A stretch of 64,000 nt of DNA, taken from assembly GCA_943367715.1 (NCBI GenBank), contig CALRJY020000006.1, positions 62,001 through 126,000 on the forward strand, written 5' to 3'. The notes under the pieces were generated by a model. The model was not told the origin of the DNA, made no database searches, and saw only the letters and a program-made list of their open reading frames with translations. Positions 1-7,524 of the stretch are shown piece after piece; position 1 is the first letter of the stretch, and each line of letters opens with the position of its first letter. Made by a program: the position numbers and the translations under genes. Source of the DNA: JAEYXS01 sp943367715. Lineage in GTDB: Bacteria > Verrucomicrobiota > Verrucomicrobiia > Limisphaerales > JAEYXS01.

Positions 1-590
1 CTGAAGACTTGGCCGGAGGCATCGACCGCCACGGTCACGCGGGTGGGGCGCAAGGTGTCGGCGAGCGGCCAGAGCGGGAACGCGGGATCGGCGAGGAGCT
101 TGCGCGCGGCCAAGTCACCGATGATGACGAAGGGAGATTGCGAAGGCGCGATTACGGGCGGTAATTCAATGGGCGTGCGCTGGAACGCCGGCACCACTGC
201 GGCGCTGGTGAGCTGAGGGGCATTCGTCTGGATGAAGCGTTGGAAGGGCAGGCCGAGGCGGTCGGGATTCGCCGCGAGCGAGAACTCCGGTTCCTTCCAT
301 TCCGTGAGCACTGTTTCGCGCGGTTCCGCCCGCAACCACGCCGCTCCCGAAAACCCGCGCGGATCGACCAGCGCGAACAACGTCGCACCTGCCACGGCTG
401 GATGCTCGTGCAGGGCCATGTTCGCCGAAGGCAGCGTGAGCAAGGCCACCGGCGCGCCATACTTCGGCGGCTGCACCGGGCGCACCACGCGTTCCGCCAG
501 CACCCACGTGAAGAAAAGTTGCCCCGCGAATACCAGCGCGATCATGCGTATCCACCGCGCCCGCGGCCAGGATGGTTCGTCCCCGCTCAT
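1..590 (-). CDS. Membrane-anchored partner protein of an ExbB/ExbD system, 3' end outside window
   Basis: Reading leftwards from ATG at 590 there is an open frame of 196 codons with no stop, so the protein runs past the window edge. It has a short basic N-terminus, one membrane segment at about residues 16-33 and a periplasmic part. The last visible residues (VAVDASGQVF) resemble the start of the C-terminal domain of TonB-like energy transducers, and nearly repeat VVDASGQIF in the upstream ExbD-like protein. Its start overlaps the exbD-like stop by 4 bases (ATGA), so it is the third gene of that operon. I infer an accessory or transducer subunit of the proton-channel complex; no name can be given from the visible part. 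Confidence 0.75.
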   Translation of the reverse strand, partial: MSGDEPSWPRARWIRMIALVFAGQLFFTWVLAERVVRPVQPPKYGAPVALLTLPSANMALHEHPAVAGATLFALVDPRGFSGAAWLRAEPRETVLTEWKEPEFSLAANPDRLGLPFQRFIQTNAPQLTSAAVVPAFQRTPIELPPVIAPSQSPFVIIGDLAARKLLADPAFPLWPLADTLRPTRVTVAVDASGQVF

Positions 591-1048
591 GGCTGCTTGG
601 GTGCGTTGAGTTTGTTCGTGCTCGCGGCTACTGGAAGCACCGCTGCCGCCGGTCGAGTGGCCAGCAACGCCTTCTCCACGCCCGCCTCGCGCGCCAACGT
701 GCTGAGGTGCAGGAGCTGGTCATACTTCACATTGCCATCCGCCTGGATCACCAGCGTGGCCGGTTTGCCGAGGCGCAACAGATCCGCACGCAAGGCCGCC
801 TGCAAGGCCTTCTCCCCGATGATCTGGTTGTCGTAAAAGATCTGCCCGCTCGCATCCACCACCGCCACCAGCACCGGTCCCGTGATGCCCGGCAATCCTT
901 CCGCCTTCGGCAGATCCACCTGCACCCCCGGATGATAGATCACCGAGGATTGCAGCACGATGAACAGCATGAAGACAAAGAACACGCCCGCATACGGGGC
1001 GAAATCAAACGACCCGCGGAACGGCCTGAGCTGGCGGGGAAACTTCAT
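587..1048 (-). CDS. ExbD/TolR-type biopolymer transport protein, variant lacking the usual membrane Asp
   Basis: A 153-residue protein with one N-terminal membrane helix (about residues 17-37) and a periplasmic domain, the size and plan of ExbD/TolR. These proteins work with an ExbB/TolQ channel and use the proton gradient to energise outer-membrane processes. In classical ExbD the helix carries an essential proton-binding Asp in a PLIDV-like motif. The matching stretch here reads PYAGV, with Gly where the Asp is expected; the nearest acid is D15, just before the helix. The gene overlaps the ExbB-like gene by one base and the downstream gene by four, so the three are surely cotranscribed. Family assignment is good; energy coupling is uncertain. 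Confidence 0.85.
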   Translation of the reverse strand: MKFPRQLRPFRGSFDFAPYAGVFFVFMLFIVLQSSVIYHPGVQVDLPKAEGLPGITGPVLVAVVDASGQIFYDNQIIGEKALQAALRADLLRLGKPATLVIQADGNVKYDQLLHLSTLAREAGVEKALLATRPAAAVLPVAASTNKLNAPKQP

Positions 1049-1668
1049 CAGTGGCGCGCGTTAGGATCAGTCACCAGGTTCAAGACTTCAGTGGAAGTCT
1101 TCTCCATGTCCAGCACGATGGAGTTCACCCGGCTCACCAGATAATTGTAAGCCGCATACGCCACGATGGATACCGCGAGGCCCGCCGCCGTGCAGATCAG
1201 CGCCTGCCAGATGCCGCCCGAGAGCATCCCGCCCTGCGCATACTGGCCCTGTTCCTCCATCACCATGTAGATGCGGATGAAGCCCATCACCGTCCCCAGC
1301 AAGCCCATCAACGGGCTGATCTGCGCGATCGTCGCCAGCAAGTTCAGCTTCTGCTCCAAGCGCGGAACCTCCATGAGCCCCGCTTCTTCGAGCGCTTCTC
1401 GTACGCCATCACGACCGCGATCCCGCGCCAGGATGGCCGCCTTCACCAGCCGCGCGACCGGTCCGGGCGTGGCATCGCAGATCGAGAGCGCCTCCACCAC
1501 GTTATCGCGCTTCAGCACGTTTTTCACGCCGATGAGGAACTCCGTCGAATTGATCTGGGCACGGTGATAATGCAGCAGGCGTTCGATGACCACCGCGATG
1601 GCCACCGCGCTTGCCAGCATGATCAACCATAACATGACGCCACCAGACGCCAGGAGCTTAGGCAACAT
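1048..1668 (-). CDS. MotA/TolQ/ExbB family proton channel protein
   Basis: A 206-residue inner-membrane protein with the three-helix plan of TolQ/ExbB: helix 1 at about residues 10-31, a cytoplasmic part with charged helices, then helices near 110-131 and 148-172. The segment LLATIAQISPLMGLLGTVMG is the classic MotA/TolQ/ExbB signature before helix 2. It forms the pentameric proton channel that drives ExbD/TolR. It is the first gene of a three-gene minus-strand operon with the ExbD-like gene and a membrane-anchored partner. A TolQ, ExbB or gliding-motility role cannot be separated by sequence alone. Confidence 0.92.
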   Translation of the reverse strand: MLPKLLASGGVMLWLIMLASAVAIAVVIERLLHYHRAQINSTEFLIGVKNVLKRDNVVEALSICDATPGPVARLVKAAILARDRGRDGVREALEEAGLMEVPRLEQKLNLLATIAQISPLMGLLGTVMGFIRIYMVMEEQGQYAQGGMLSGGIWQALICTAAGLAVSIVAYAAYNYLVSRVNSIVLDMEKTSTEVLNLVTDPNARH

Positions 1669-1777
1669 ATTGGGTCACCTTACGGGCAGCGCAGCCAAAA
1701 CTCAACCGTTGATGCCAAACTCCATCCCGCCCCTCTTTCCTCTTGCCTCTCGGCCCGGGGGCGGGAATCGTTTCCCC

Positions 1778-2158
1778 ATGGAAAATCCAGACCAGTTGCG
1801 GGAACTCTTTCGGATGCAGAAGGCACTCAATGCCCGCATCGGCGTGCACACCGACGGCATGACGGAAGAGGACAAGACGAAGTGGATCTTGAACTACACC
1901 CGCGCCATGTCGCAGGAGATGGCCGAGCTCACGGACAGCGTGCCGTGGAAATGGTGGGCCAAATACCAGAAGTTCGACGAACAGAACGCCCGCGTGGAAG
2001 TCGTGGACCTGTTCCATTTCCTCATCAGCATGGCCCAAGTCCTCGGCATGAGCGCCGATGACGTCTTCGCCGCCTACGTGAAGAAGAACGAGGTGAATTT
2101 TAAGCGTCAGGAATCTGGTTACGTCCAGAAAGACCACGACGACTCGAAGCATATTTAA
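1778..2158 (+). CDS. Dimeric (MazG-fold) dUTP diphosphatase
   Basis: A 126-residue all-helical protein of the dimeric dUTPase type, which converts dUTP to dUMP and pyrophosphate and so keeps uracil out of DNA. The metal-binding signature of the all-alpha NTP pyrophosphatases is present: E47-x2-E50 in helix EMAEL and E74-x2-D77 in RVEVVDLFHF, with a Trp-rich insert (KWWAKY) between them, as in bacterial and protozoan dimeric dUTPases. The frame is open further upstream, but that part is antisense to the ExbB-like gene; ATG 1778 gives the family N-terminus. The gene is divergent from the ExbB operon. Confidence 0.85.
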   Translation: MENPDQLRELFRMQKALNARIGVHTDGMTEEDKTKWILNYTRAMSQEMAELTDSVPWKWWAKYQKFDEQNARVEVVDLFHFLISMAQVLGMSADDVFAAYVKKNEVNFKRQESGYVQKDHDDSKHI

Positions 2159-2238
2159 GCCTCAGCTTCGCCGCCCCATTCCAAAACTAGGTGAAACTTC
2201 TAGTGCACAGCACGTGAGGTTCCGGCCATTGTGTCGGA

Positions 2239-2823
2239 ATGAAAATGGCTGAGCCCGAAAGATGTCGCCCTCAAACGGCGGACGACATTTTAGCTGGCCA
2301 TGCATTGGCCGTCCACTACACCCCGCCAAAGGACTCCCGCATCCGTGCGACTCTACCAGCTGGCGGATATGCCATTGAGTTTCCCACGATCAAAAATTGG
2401 GGAACCGTTCGGTGGTCCTTGATCTATGCGACTGTTATTGGCTCGGCTTTCTCCCTCGCCATCCTGAATAACTTCGCCTTCTTCCCACTCGTCTTCGCAC
2501 TGGCTGTTCTCGGATTGCTGGCAGGTCCGTCCAGCCGCATCGAAGCGGATGCAGAAAAGCTTTGCTGGCGGGGCAACTGGATCGTGTTCAGCAACTCTGC
2601 TGTTTTTCAGAAGCACGAGATAGCTGATGTGGTTGTCGCTGAGGCGCGCCTCTCCCGCAGTCATGGTCGTCTATGCTATCACATCCGATTATTGCTGCAT
2701 TCGGGCCAGAAAGTCATTCTGGCCAAGGCCCTTCCAGACCGGGAACACGCCCTTTGGTTGGCCCAGTTAATGAAGCAAGGCATGGGTTTGCCCAGTCCCT
2801 CGGCCGCATCGCGATGCCTGTGA
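2239..2823 (+). CDS. Hypothetical protein with two membrane helices
   Basis: A 194-residue protein I cannot place in a named family. A hydrophilic N-terminus of about 50 residues is followed by two adjacent membrane helices (about 57-75 and 80-98), then a C-terminal domain of beta character in which SRIEADAEKLCWRG and HIRLLLHSGQKVILA resemble the PH-like C-terminal domains of bacterial membrane proteins. The next gene begins almost directly after it, so the two may be cotranscribed. Existence as a gene is supported by length, base use and lack of a competing frame; function is unknown. Confidence 0.65.
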   Translation: MKMAEPERCRPQTADDILAGHALAVHYTPPKDSRIRATLPAGGYAIEFPTIKNWGTVRWSLIYATVIGSAFSLAILNNFAFFPLVFALAVLGLLAGPSSRIEADAEKLCWRGNWIVFSNSAVFQKHEIADVVVAEARLSRSHGRLCYHIRLLLHSGQKVILAKALPDREHALWLAQLMKQGMGLPSPSAASRCL

Positions 2824-2890
2824 ATTGTTGGTGGAGAACTTCATCGGCGAAATGCTCGCTTCGCCCCAAACTGCAGGTAATATTTTCCCG

Positions 2891-3265
2891 ATGGCCTTCC
2901 AGCCCTATGACCGCGCGCGCGTGCTGAACGCCTGGCGCGGGTACAATGTCGCTGCTGCTGAGAAAACAGCGGCCGACAAAGGACGTGTCGCGGGCTCCAT
3001 CGTCTCTCAGGTCATGGGCGGTCTCGGCTTGGACCGCCGCCGCGCTGAAGCCGAGATCGGCAAGGTGTGGAATCACCTCATCGATCCGCAGATCACCGCC
3101 CACGCCCAGCCCACCGGTCTGAACAAAGGCACCCTCTTCGTCTCCGTGGATAACAGCGTGTGGCTGGACGAGATCGTGCGCTATCGTCGGAAGGAAATCC
3201 TCGACCGCCTGCAAAACAGCTTCGGCAAGGAAACCATCGTGCGCATCTCCTTCCGGGTGGGTTAA
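2891..3265 (+). CDS. DUF721/DciA-like protein
   Basis: A protein of about 124 residues of the DUF721 type. The N-terminus (PYDRARVLNAWRGYN) and the KH-like core (EAEIGKVWNHLIDPQITAHAQP...GTLFVSVDNSVWLDEIVRYRRKEILDRLQNSFG) match this family, some of whose members (DciA) help load the replicative helicase. The start is uncertain: ATG 2891 gives the N-terminus usual for relatives, but ATG 2852 or TTG 2825 in the same frame would add 13 or 22 residues, and none has a strong ribosome binding site. The role in helicase loading is inferred from the family. Confidence 0.78.
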   Translation: MAFQPYDRARVLNAWRGYNVAAAEKTAADKGRVAGSIVSQVMGGLGLDRRRAEAEIGKVWNHLIDPQITAHAQPTGLNKGTLFVSVDNSVWLDEIVRYRRKEILDRLQNSFGKETIVRISFRVG

Positions 3266-3292
3266 GGGCACACTCTGTTGATCGAAAGACGC

Positions 3293-3997
3293 TCAGTCAT
3301 TCTCCCCCGTGAGCGCCATCATCCGTCGCTGCAATTCCAACCGCAATTGCTCCCTTTCTTCCTCCCCGGCTTCACGTGAAATCTTGATCGGTTCCCCAAA
3401 CTTCACCGTGCATTGCCCGAACGGCAACGGCACCTGAAAACGATCCCAGCTCTTGATCCGGATCTTGAACGTCAGGTGATACGATACCGGGATGATTGGC
3501 AGCTCCGTCACCTGCGCCAGGCCGATGATACCTTCCTGCACTTGATAACAAGGCCCACGCGGGCCATCCGGCGTGATCGCCAGGATGCAACCATCCTCCG
3601 CTGAGGAAACCATCTCGCGCAACGCCTGTGGTCCGCGTCTACTGGAAGAGCCGCGCACCGGTCTGGTGCCAAAGAGTTCGAGCACCCGCGCCAGCAGTCC
3701 ACCATCTTTGCTCGCGCTCACGAGCGAAGCCAGCTCACGCCCCGTATGTTCGCGCACATAGCGTTGGTAGATGACGAGTGAGTACGCTAGGCGGTTATGC
3801 CAGATGCTGTAGATCGCCTGATTCTTATCCCCCGGCTTCATCAGCCCGGAATTATCCTCCCAACGAAACCGCGTGGTCGCGGCGACGATCTGCGTCAGCC
3901 CATAGATCAATCGCGCCGCCAGCCGCCCGTGCCACTTCGGCTTTTGTGGCACGACTATACCTGACTTACGTGGTGGAATGGATTTCGCCTCGCTCAT
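3293..3997 (-). CDS. DUF374 lysophospholipid acyltransferase family protein
   Basis: A 234-residue protein of the DUF374 branch of the glycerolipid acyltransferase superfamily, probably a membrane-associated enzyme acylating a lipid or lipid A-like acceptor. Visible blocks are IWHNRLA near residue 65 (the H-x4-D/E-like catalytic block, altered as usual in DUF374), then SASKDGGLLARVLELFGTRPVRGSSSRRG, and ITPDGPRGPCYQVQEGIIGLAQ, in which PDGPRGP is the family hallmark. The N-terminus overlaps the end of ruvA by 4 bases, so it is the last gene of a ruvC-ruvA-acyltransferase operon. The exact acceptor is not predictable. Confidence 0.88.
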   Translation of the reverse strand: MSEAKSIPPRKSGIVVPQKPKWHGRLAARLIYGLTQIVAATTRFRWEDNSGLMKPGDKNQAIYSIWHNRLAYSLVIYQRYVREHTGRELASLVSASKDGGLLARVLELFGTRPVRGSSSRRGPQALREMVSSAEDGCILAITPDGPRGPCYQVQEGIIGLAQVTELPIIPVSYHLTFKIRIKSWDRFQVPLPFGQCTVKFGEPIKISREAGEEEREQLRLELQRRMMALTGEND

Positions 3998-4602
3998 CCA
4001 CCGCCTTTTTTCAGCGCCGCCCGAACGAGCTTCTCGGTCGTGGCACTGGTGCCCAGAAGCACTGAGGCCGCGCGCACGGCGTCTTGCGCCTCGTTCTGTT
4101 TCATGCCCAGCGCCATCAGCGCCTGGATGGCATCGTGCAGTTTCAGATCTTCCGGGGACACCGCGCGGCTGGCACTGCTCGCCTCGAACGCCGCCGCCGC
4201 ACCCACCTTGTCCTTCAACTCCACCACGATGCGTTCCGCCGTCTTCTTGCCCACGCCGGAAATTTGGGAGAGTGCCTTCACATCGCCATTCGCCACCGCA
4301 CCGCGAAACGCCACGATGTTGATGCCGCTCAAAATATTCAGTGCGATCTTCGGCCCGATGCCGCTCACCGTATGGATCAGCAAACGGAACATGTCCCGCT
4401 CCGCCGTGCTCATGAAGCCATAGAGCACATGCGCATCCTCGCGGATGGCAAGGTGCGTGAGGATGGTCACCTCTTGCCCCGGCTGCGGCAACTTGTCGAA
4501 GGAGGAGACGGGGATGAGCACCTCATAACCCACGCCTTGCACGTCCACTATCGCGTACGTCGGCTGGGCCTCGACCAGTTTACCTTTAAGAAAAGCGATC
4601 AT
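3994..4602 (-). CDS. ruvA: Holliday junction branch migration protein RuvA
   Basis: A 202-residue protein with the three RuvA domains in order: an N-terminal OB-fold (MIAFLKGKLVEAQPTYAIVDVQGVGYEV), a pair of helix-hairpin-helix motifs (VSGIGPKIALNILSG near residue 80 and ISGVGKKTAERIVVELKDK near 115), and a C-terminal three-helix domain that contacts RuvB. RuvA recognises Holliday junctions and directs RuvB-driven branch migration. It lies 7 bases after ruvC and overlaps the acyltransferase gene by 4. ruvB is not in the window, as is common when ruvB is unlinked. Confidence 0.97.
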   Translation of the reverse strand: MIAFLKGKLVEAQPTYAIVDVQGVGYEVLIPVSSFDKLPQPGQEVTILTHLAIREDAHVLYGFMSTAERDMFRLLIHTVSGIGPKIALNILSGINIVAFRGAVANGDVKALSQISGVGKKTAERIVVELKDKVGAAAAFEASSASRAVSPEDLKLHDAIQALMALGMKQNEAQDAVRAASVLLGTSATTEKLVRAALKKGGG

Positions 4603-4609
4603 GATAAAA

Positions 4610-5224
4610 TCAAACCCGTTTCGGCGGCGTCAGGGAAAAACCCGTGCGTGTCTGTGCGTAAGCCAGCGCGATGGCCAGCGCATCTGCGGCATCGGGGGCA
4701 GGCATCTCTTCCAGGTGCAACATCCGCTGCACCATCTTCGCCACCGCCAGCTTCTGCGCGGCACCGTAGCCCACGATGGCCTGCTTCACCTTGCGCGGCG
4801 AGATCTCGTAGATGTCCAACCCCGCCTCACCCACCACGCACAAGGCCGCCCCACGCGCCTGCCCCATGATGAGCGCCGTCTGCAGATTCTGTGCGAAGAA
4901 CAATCCCTCCACCGCGCACACCTCGGGCTTATACGTCTGGATCACCTCACGGATGCCTTGTGCGATCTTGGCGAGACACCGGGATTGCTCCCAAGTGGCC
5001 GGACACTTCAGCGTCCCTTGCACCAGCGTGCGCGGATACGGTTTGCCCAGTTCGATCACGCCGAAACCCGTTCCTCGCAGCGAAGGATCGATACCCAGCA
5101 ACCTCTTATGCGTGGACAAAGGCGCGGCATTCACCCCGCCATCGATCTCCACCGGCGCGGCCTTGCGCTTGCCGGTGCTGACCCGCGCTTCCAGGTCGGC
5201 GAACTGTTTTGGTGAAATGCCCAC
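4610..5224 (-). CDS. ruvC: Holliday junction resolvase RuvC
   Basis: A 204-residue RuvC with an N-terminal extension of about 40 residues before the core. The RNase H-like core begins at KRLLGIDPSLRGTGFGVI with catalytic D46; CAVEGLFFAQN near residue 105 holds the second acid, and APDAADALAIALAY near 180 holds the last pair. It cuts Holliday junctions after RuvAB migration. The frame opens with GTG at 5224; a shorter form starting close to the core cannot be excluded, but the extension (ISPKQFADLEARV) is in good codon use. It is the first gene of the ruvC-ruvA-acyltransferase operon. Confidence 0.95.
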   Translation of the reverse strand: MGISPKQFADLEARVSTGKRKAAPVEIDGGVNAAPLSTHKRLLGIDPSLRGTGFGVIELGKPYPRTLVQGTLKCPATWEQSRCLAKIAQGIREVIQTYKPEVCAVEGLFFAQNLQTALIMGQARGAALCVVGEAGLDIYEISPRKVKQAIVGYGAAQKLAVAKMVQRMLHLEEMPAPDAADALAIALAYAQTRTGFSLTPPKRV

Positions 5225-5271
5225 GTCGCGGATACTGCCAAAGCCGCCGTTCCTCTGTCACGCCTTCGCTT

Positions 5272-5446
5272 GGAGCTCTGTGGGGCGTGGGCGTCTGGCC
5301 CACAGCAAGGTGCATAAGCAAAGATGGGACAGCTTCGTCAAAATCTACCGTCCGAAACGGGGGCGCTTTCTTATCAAGCGTTTCTAAATTCTGTAAGCCA
5401 GCGGACAATTGGACGTTGCTGTGGGCGAGGCGCCCAAGCTCCCCCA
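5272..5446. repeat. Inverted pair of REP-like hairpin elements (family A)
   Basis: The 349-bp gap 5225-5573 has no convincing gene. It holds two oppositely oriented copies of a short hairpin repeat: 5272-5308 (GGAG...GTGGGC-loop-GCCCAC-AGCAA) and 5416-5442 (TTGCTGTGGGCG-AGG-CGCCCA-AGCTCC), with about 107 bp between them. Reverse-complementing the second aligns it with the first. Further copies lie at 13012-13053, 13594-13620, 38331-38359, 38446-38469, 42998-43024 and 54088-54114. The paired arrangement resembles bacterial REP/BIME units; no RAYT transposase is present in the window. Confidence 0.8.
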
Positions 5447-5573
5447 CAACCGCCCTAAACCAAACGCCTCTACCCTTGCCAGTGTCCGTCCTACAAACCC
5501 TAGGCAAATCCCTTAGCCCGCTCACGTAGGCCGCTGGATGGTCATTTATTTGGAACCGGCTATTTTTTGTCTT

Positions 5574-6125
5574 ATGCAAAAGGGCAGACGTTTCAGTCCC
5601 GGCGACGACAGCAACAATAACGATTCGATCGGCAACCAAGTGCCGTCGGGTCCGCCTATGTGGGCCGTTCTCCTGCATGACGGTCCGGTCATCCTCGAGC
5701 GTGCTCACCAGCTCTTCGACGGCATGCACCAGACCACCAATCCCCGCAAGCGCCTGAAGCTGGACACCTTGCCAGTCAGTGTCTTGGACGGCGAGATCAT
5801 CAATCCGCATGTCCATCACTCGATGGAACGCGCCCAGATGATCGTGCTGGCGGTCAAAGCTTCGCCCGGCCTGTCCTTCGCGGCCATCCGCCATCTGGAA
5901 AACTATCTCAATGCCCGCAACGGGGGTAAACGCGCGTTGATCGCCTTCCTGGAAGGACGTTCACCTTCGGCCCGGGCGGCGGGCCATGCTTACGATCAAT
6001 TGCAGAAGATCGCGTCGCGGAATGGCGTGGATTTCCTCGCCCATATCGCCGACCCGGCACCGTATGCCGCCCAGCCGTATATTGCCTCGGACCGGACTCC
6101 CGAGACCGCGGTGTTCTTCGAGTAA
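5574..6125 (+). CDS. Conserved-looking hypothetical protein
   Basis: A 183-residue soluble protein of unknown function, starting at ATG 5574; an in-frame ATG at 5538 would add 12 residues. The sequence is mixed alpha/beta with a central stretch (GLSFAAIRHLENYLNARNGGKRALIAFLEGR) and no membrane segment or signal peptide. It ends 3 bases before the convergent EF-hand gene. Codon use matches the neighbours, and no overlapping frame on either strand looks better. I do not recognise a domain. Confidence 0.65.
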   Translation: MQKGRRFSPGDDSNNNDSIGNQVPSGPPMWAVLLHDGPVILERAHQLFDGMHQTTNPRKRLKLDTLPVSVLDGEIINPHVHHSMERAQMIVLAVKASPGLSFAAIRHLENYLNARNGGKRALIAFLEGRSPSARAAGHAYDQLQKIASRNGVDFLAHIADPAPYAAQPYIASDRTPETAVFFE

Positions 6126-6127
6126 GC

Positions 6128-6523
6128 TCAGTGGCGGGGCGCGGTTTCCTTGATGGTCTCCAGACCCGTGGCCAGACCATTGGTCGTCTGCCGGTAACGC
6201 ACATCAAAGGTGCCATCAAAGTTCGCGTCTTTGCGGATGATGAACTCTCCCGGCACCTTGCCCGGGCGCTGTTCCTGGTCGATGATCCCATCGCCATTCT
6301 CATCCAGCCGGATCACGCCTTCGCGTTCCCATGTTTTCTGTCGGAGATTTTTTCTGCTGGTCAGATCCCAGCGCTGCCACCGTTCCGCCGCCAGCACCAC
6401 GACGATGCCCGTGGCGATGACCATGGCCCAACGCTGCCATTGCTCACGCTCCCGCCACCATTTCTGAACGGCCTGCCACACACGGCGCCCGCGGGAACTT
6501 TCTGGAACGGGTGACGTCACCAT
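6128..6523 (-). CDS. Single-pass membrane protein with EF-hand-like calcium loops
   Basis: A 131-residue protein with a Trp- and Arg-rich cytoplasmic N-terminus, one membrane helix at about residues 32-46 (WAMVIATGIVVVLAA) and a C-terminal domain with two calcium-loop patterns: DENGDGIIDQE near residue 74 and DANFDGTFDVR near 98. Both have the D-x-[DN]-x-[DN]-G spacing of EF-hand and dockerin loops, so external calcium binding is likely. It sits one base after the radical SAM gene on the same strand and is probably cotranscribed. The role is unknown; calcium sensing or structural stabilisation are possibilities. Confidence 0.75.
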   Translation of the reverse strand: MVTSPVPESSRGRRVWQAVQKWWREREQWQRWAMVIATGIVVVLAAERWQRWDLTSRKNLRQKTWEREGVIRLDENGDGIIDQEQRPGKVPGEFIIRKDANFDGTFDVRYRQTTNGLATGLETIKETAPRH

Positions 6524-6524
6524 A

Positions 6525-7403
6525 TCAATCGAAGGCGGCCACCTTCAGACCGGTACGCTCCCGTATGGTAGCGGCCATGGTATTGAGTTCCTCCGTGGAA
6601 AGGCGGCTGGCATAACTCTCCGTGGTGGGCCGCGCCAAGGTATAGGCATGCACCTCGCGGATCTTGCCGCCCGCCACGAGGATATCATTCAAACGTCCGC
6701 AATACGCCGCCAACTCGGCCTCGGACATGGCAGCACCGTGTAATTTCAAGAACAGGCTCTGGATCACCACCGGGTGCCGCTGCGCCGTGGCCGTGATATT
6801 TTTCAGGATGCGCTCGTAGAAGATGTGCGAGCGATTCACCTGTTGGTAATACGCTTCCGTGCCCGCATCCAGCTTGGCCCACACTTCACCATTGTTCGCA
6901 TCCATCAGCTCCAATCCCGTGCGCACATCGGCTTTATCGAGTCCCGCCGCATCCGTGATGAGCACGATCTTCGTGCGCTCCAGCGCTTCCGCTTTCTTCG
7001 CCTCAGCCACGGCAGCGACGCATTCGGTGAAGTTCGCGATCATCGTGGGTTCGCCATCCCCGCTGAAGGCGATGTCCTTGATATCACGCGTGAGCCACGG
7101 CACTTCATCGAACTTCGGTTCCTTTGCCAATCCACCGTCCTTGGCGAAACGGATCATCGCCACCAGCTCATCCTTCATCTGCTCCAGGTCCACGCGGGAG
7201 ACCAGTCCGGGCACCCGGCGATCCACCTCACAATACACGCAGTCGAAGTTGCAGACCTTGTCCGGATTCAGGTTGATGCCGATGGAAAGCCCCCGTGAGC
7301 GCCGCGAGATGACCGGATACACAAACGTGAAATCCGCGAAGTGCCGTGAATGATCCTGCACGGCGGCCCATGAACTGCGGATGTGAATCGGCGCTTCAGC
7401 CAC
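6525..7403 (-). CDS. Radical SAM domain protein
   Basis: A 292-residue radical SAM enzyme. The cluster-binding motif C51-x3-C55-x2-C58 (CNFDCVYC) sits early in the TIM-barrel domain, followed by the SAM-binding FSGDGEPTM (a GGE-like motif) near residue 115 and later strand-helix units. The overall layout resembles the COG0731-type Fe-S oxidoreductases, related to wybutosine-type enzymes, but no specific substrate can be read from sequence. There is no signal peptide, so it acts in the cytoplasm. The EF-hand gene follows after one base. Confidence 0.9.
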   Translation of the reverse strand: MAEAPIHIRSSWAAVQDHSRHFADFTFVYPVISRRSRGLSIGINLNPDKVCNFDCVYCEVDRRVPGLVSRVDLEQMKDELVAMIRFAKDGGLAKEPKFDEVPWLTRDIKDIAFSGDGEPTMIANFTECVAAVAEAKKAEALERTKIVLITDAAGLDKADVRTGLELMDANNGEVWAKLDAGTEAYYQQVNRSHIFYERILKNITATAQRHPVVIQSLFLKLHGAAMSEAELAAYCGRLNDILVAGGKIREVHAYTLARPTTESYASRLSTEELNTMAATIRERTGLKVAAFD

Positions 7404-7524
7404 ACCGCCACTCTAAACGTCCGCCGCGGCAAGCGCAATGAAGGGAGTGCACCGATGTTTGTCCAAGACTTCTCAGAAGCGGGCTTGCCCTGAATAAACA
7501 TCTCCGCTTGGATGTCCCAATCCT

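Noticed and set aside
5106..5894. 262-codon open frame on the minus strand across ruvC and the following gene
   Set aside because: It is antisense or out of frame to ruvC and a plus-strand gene, has no family-like sequence, and passes through a hairpin repeat.
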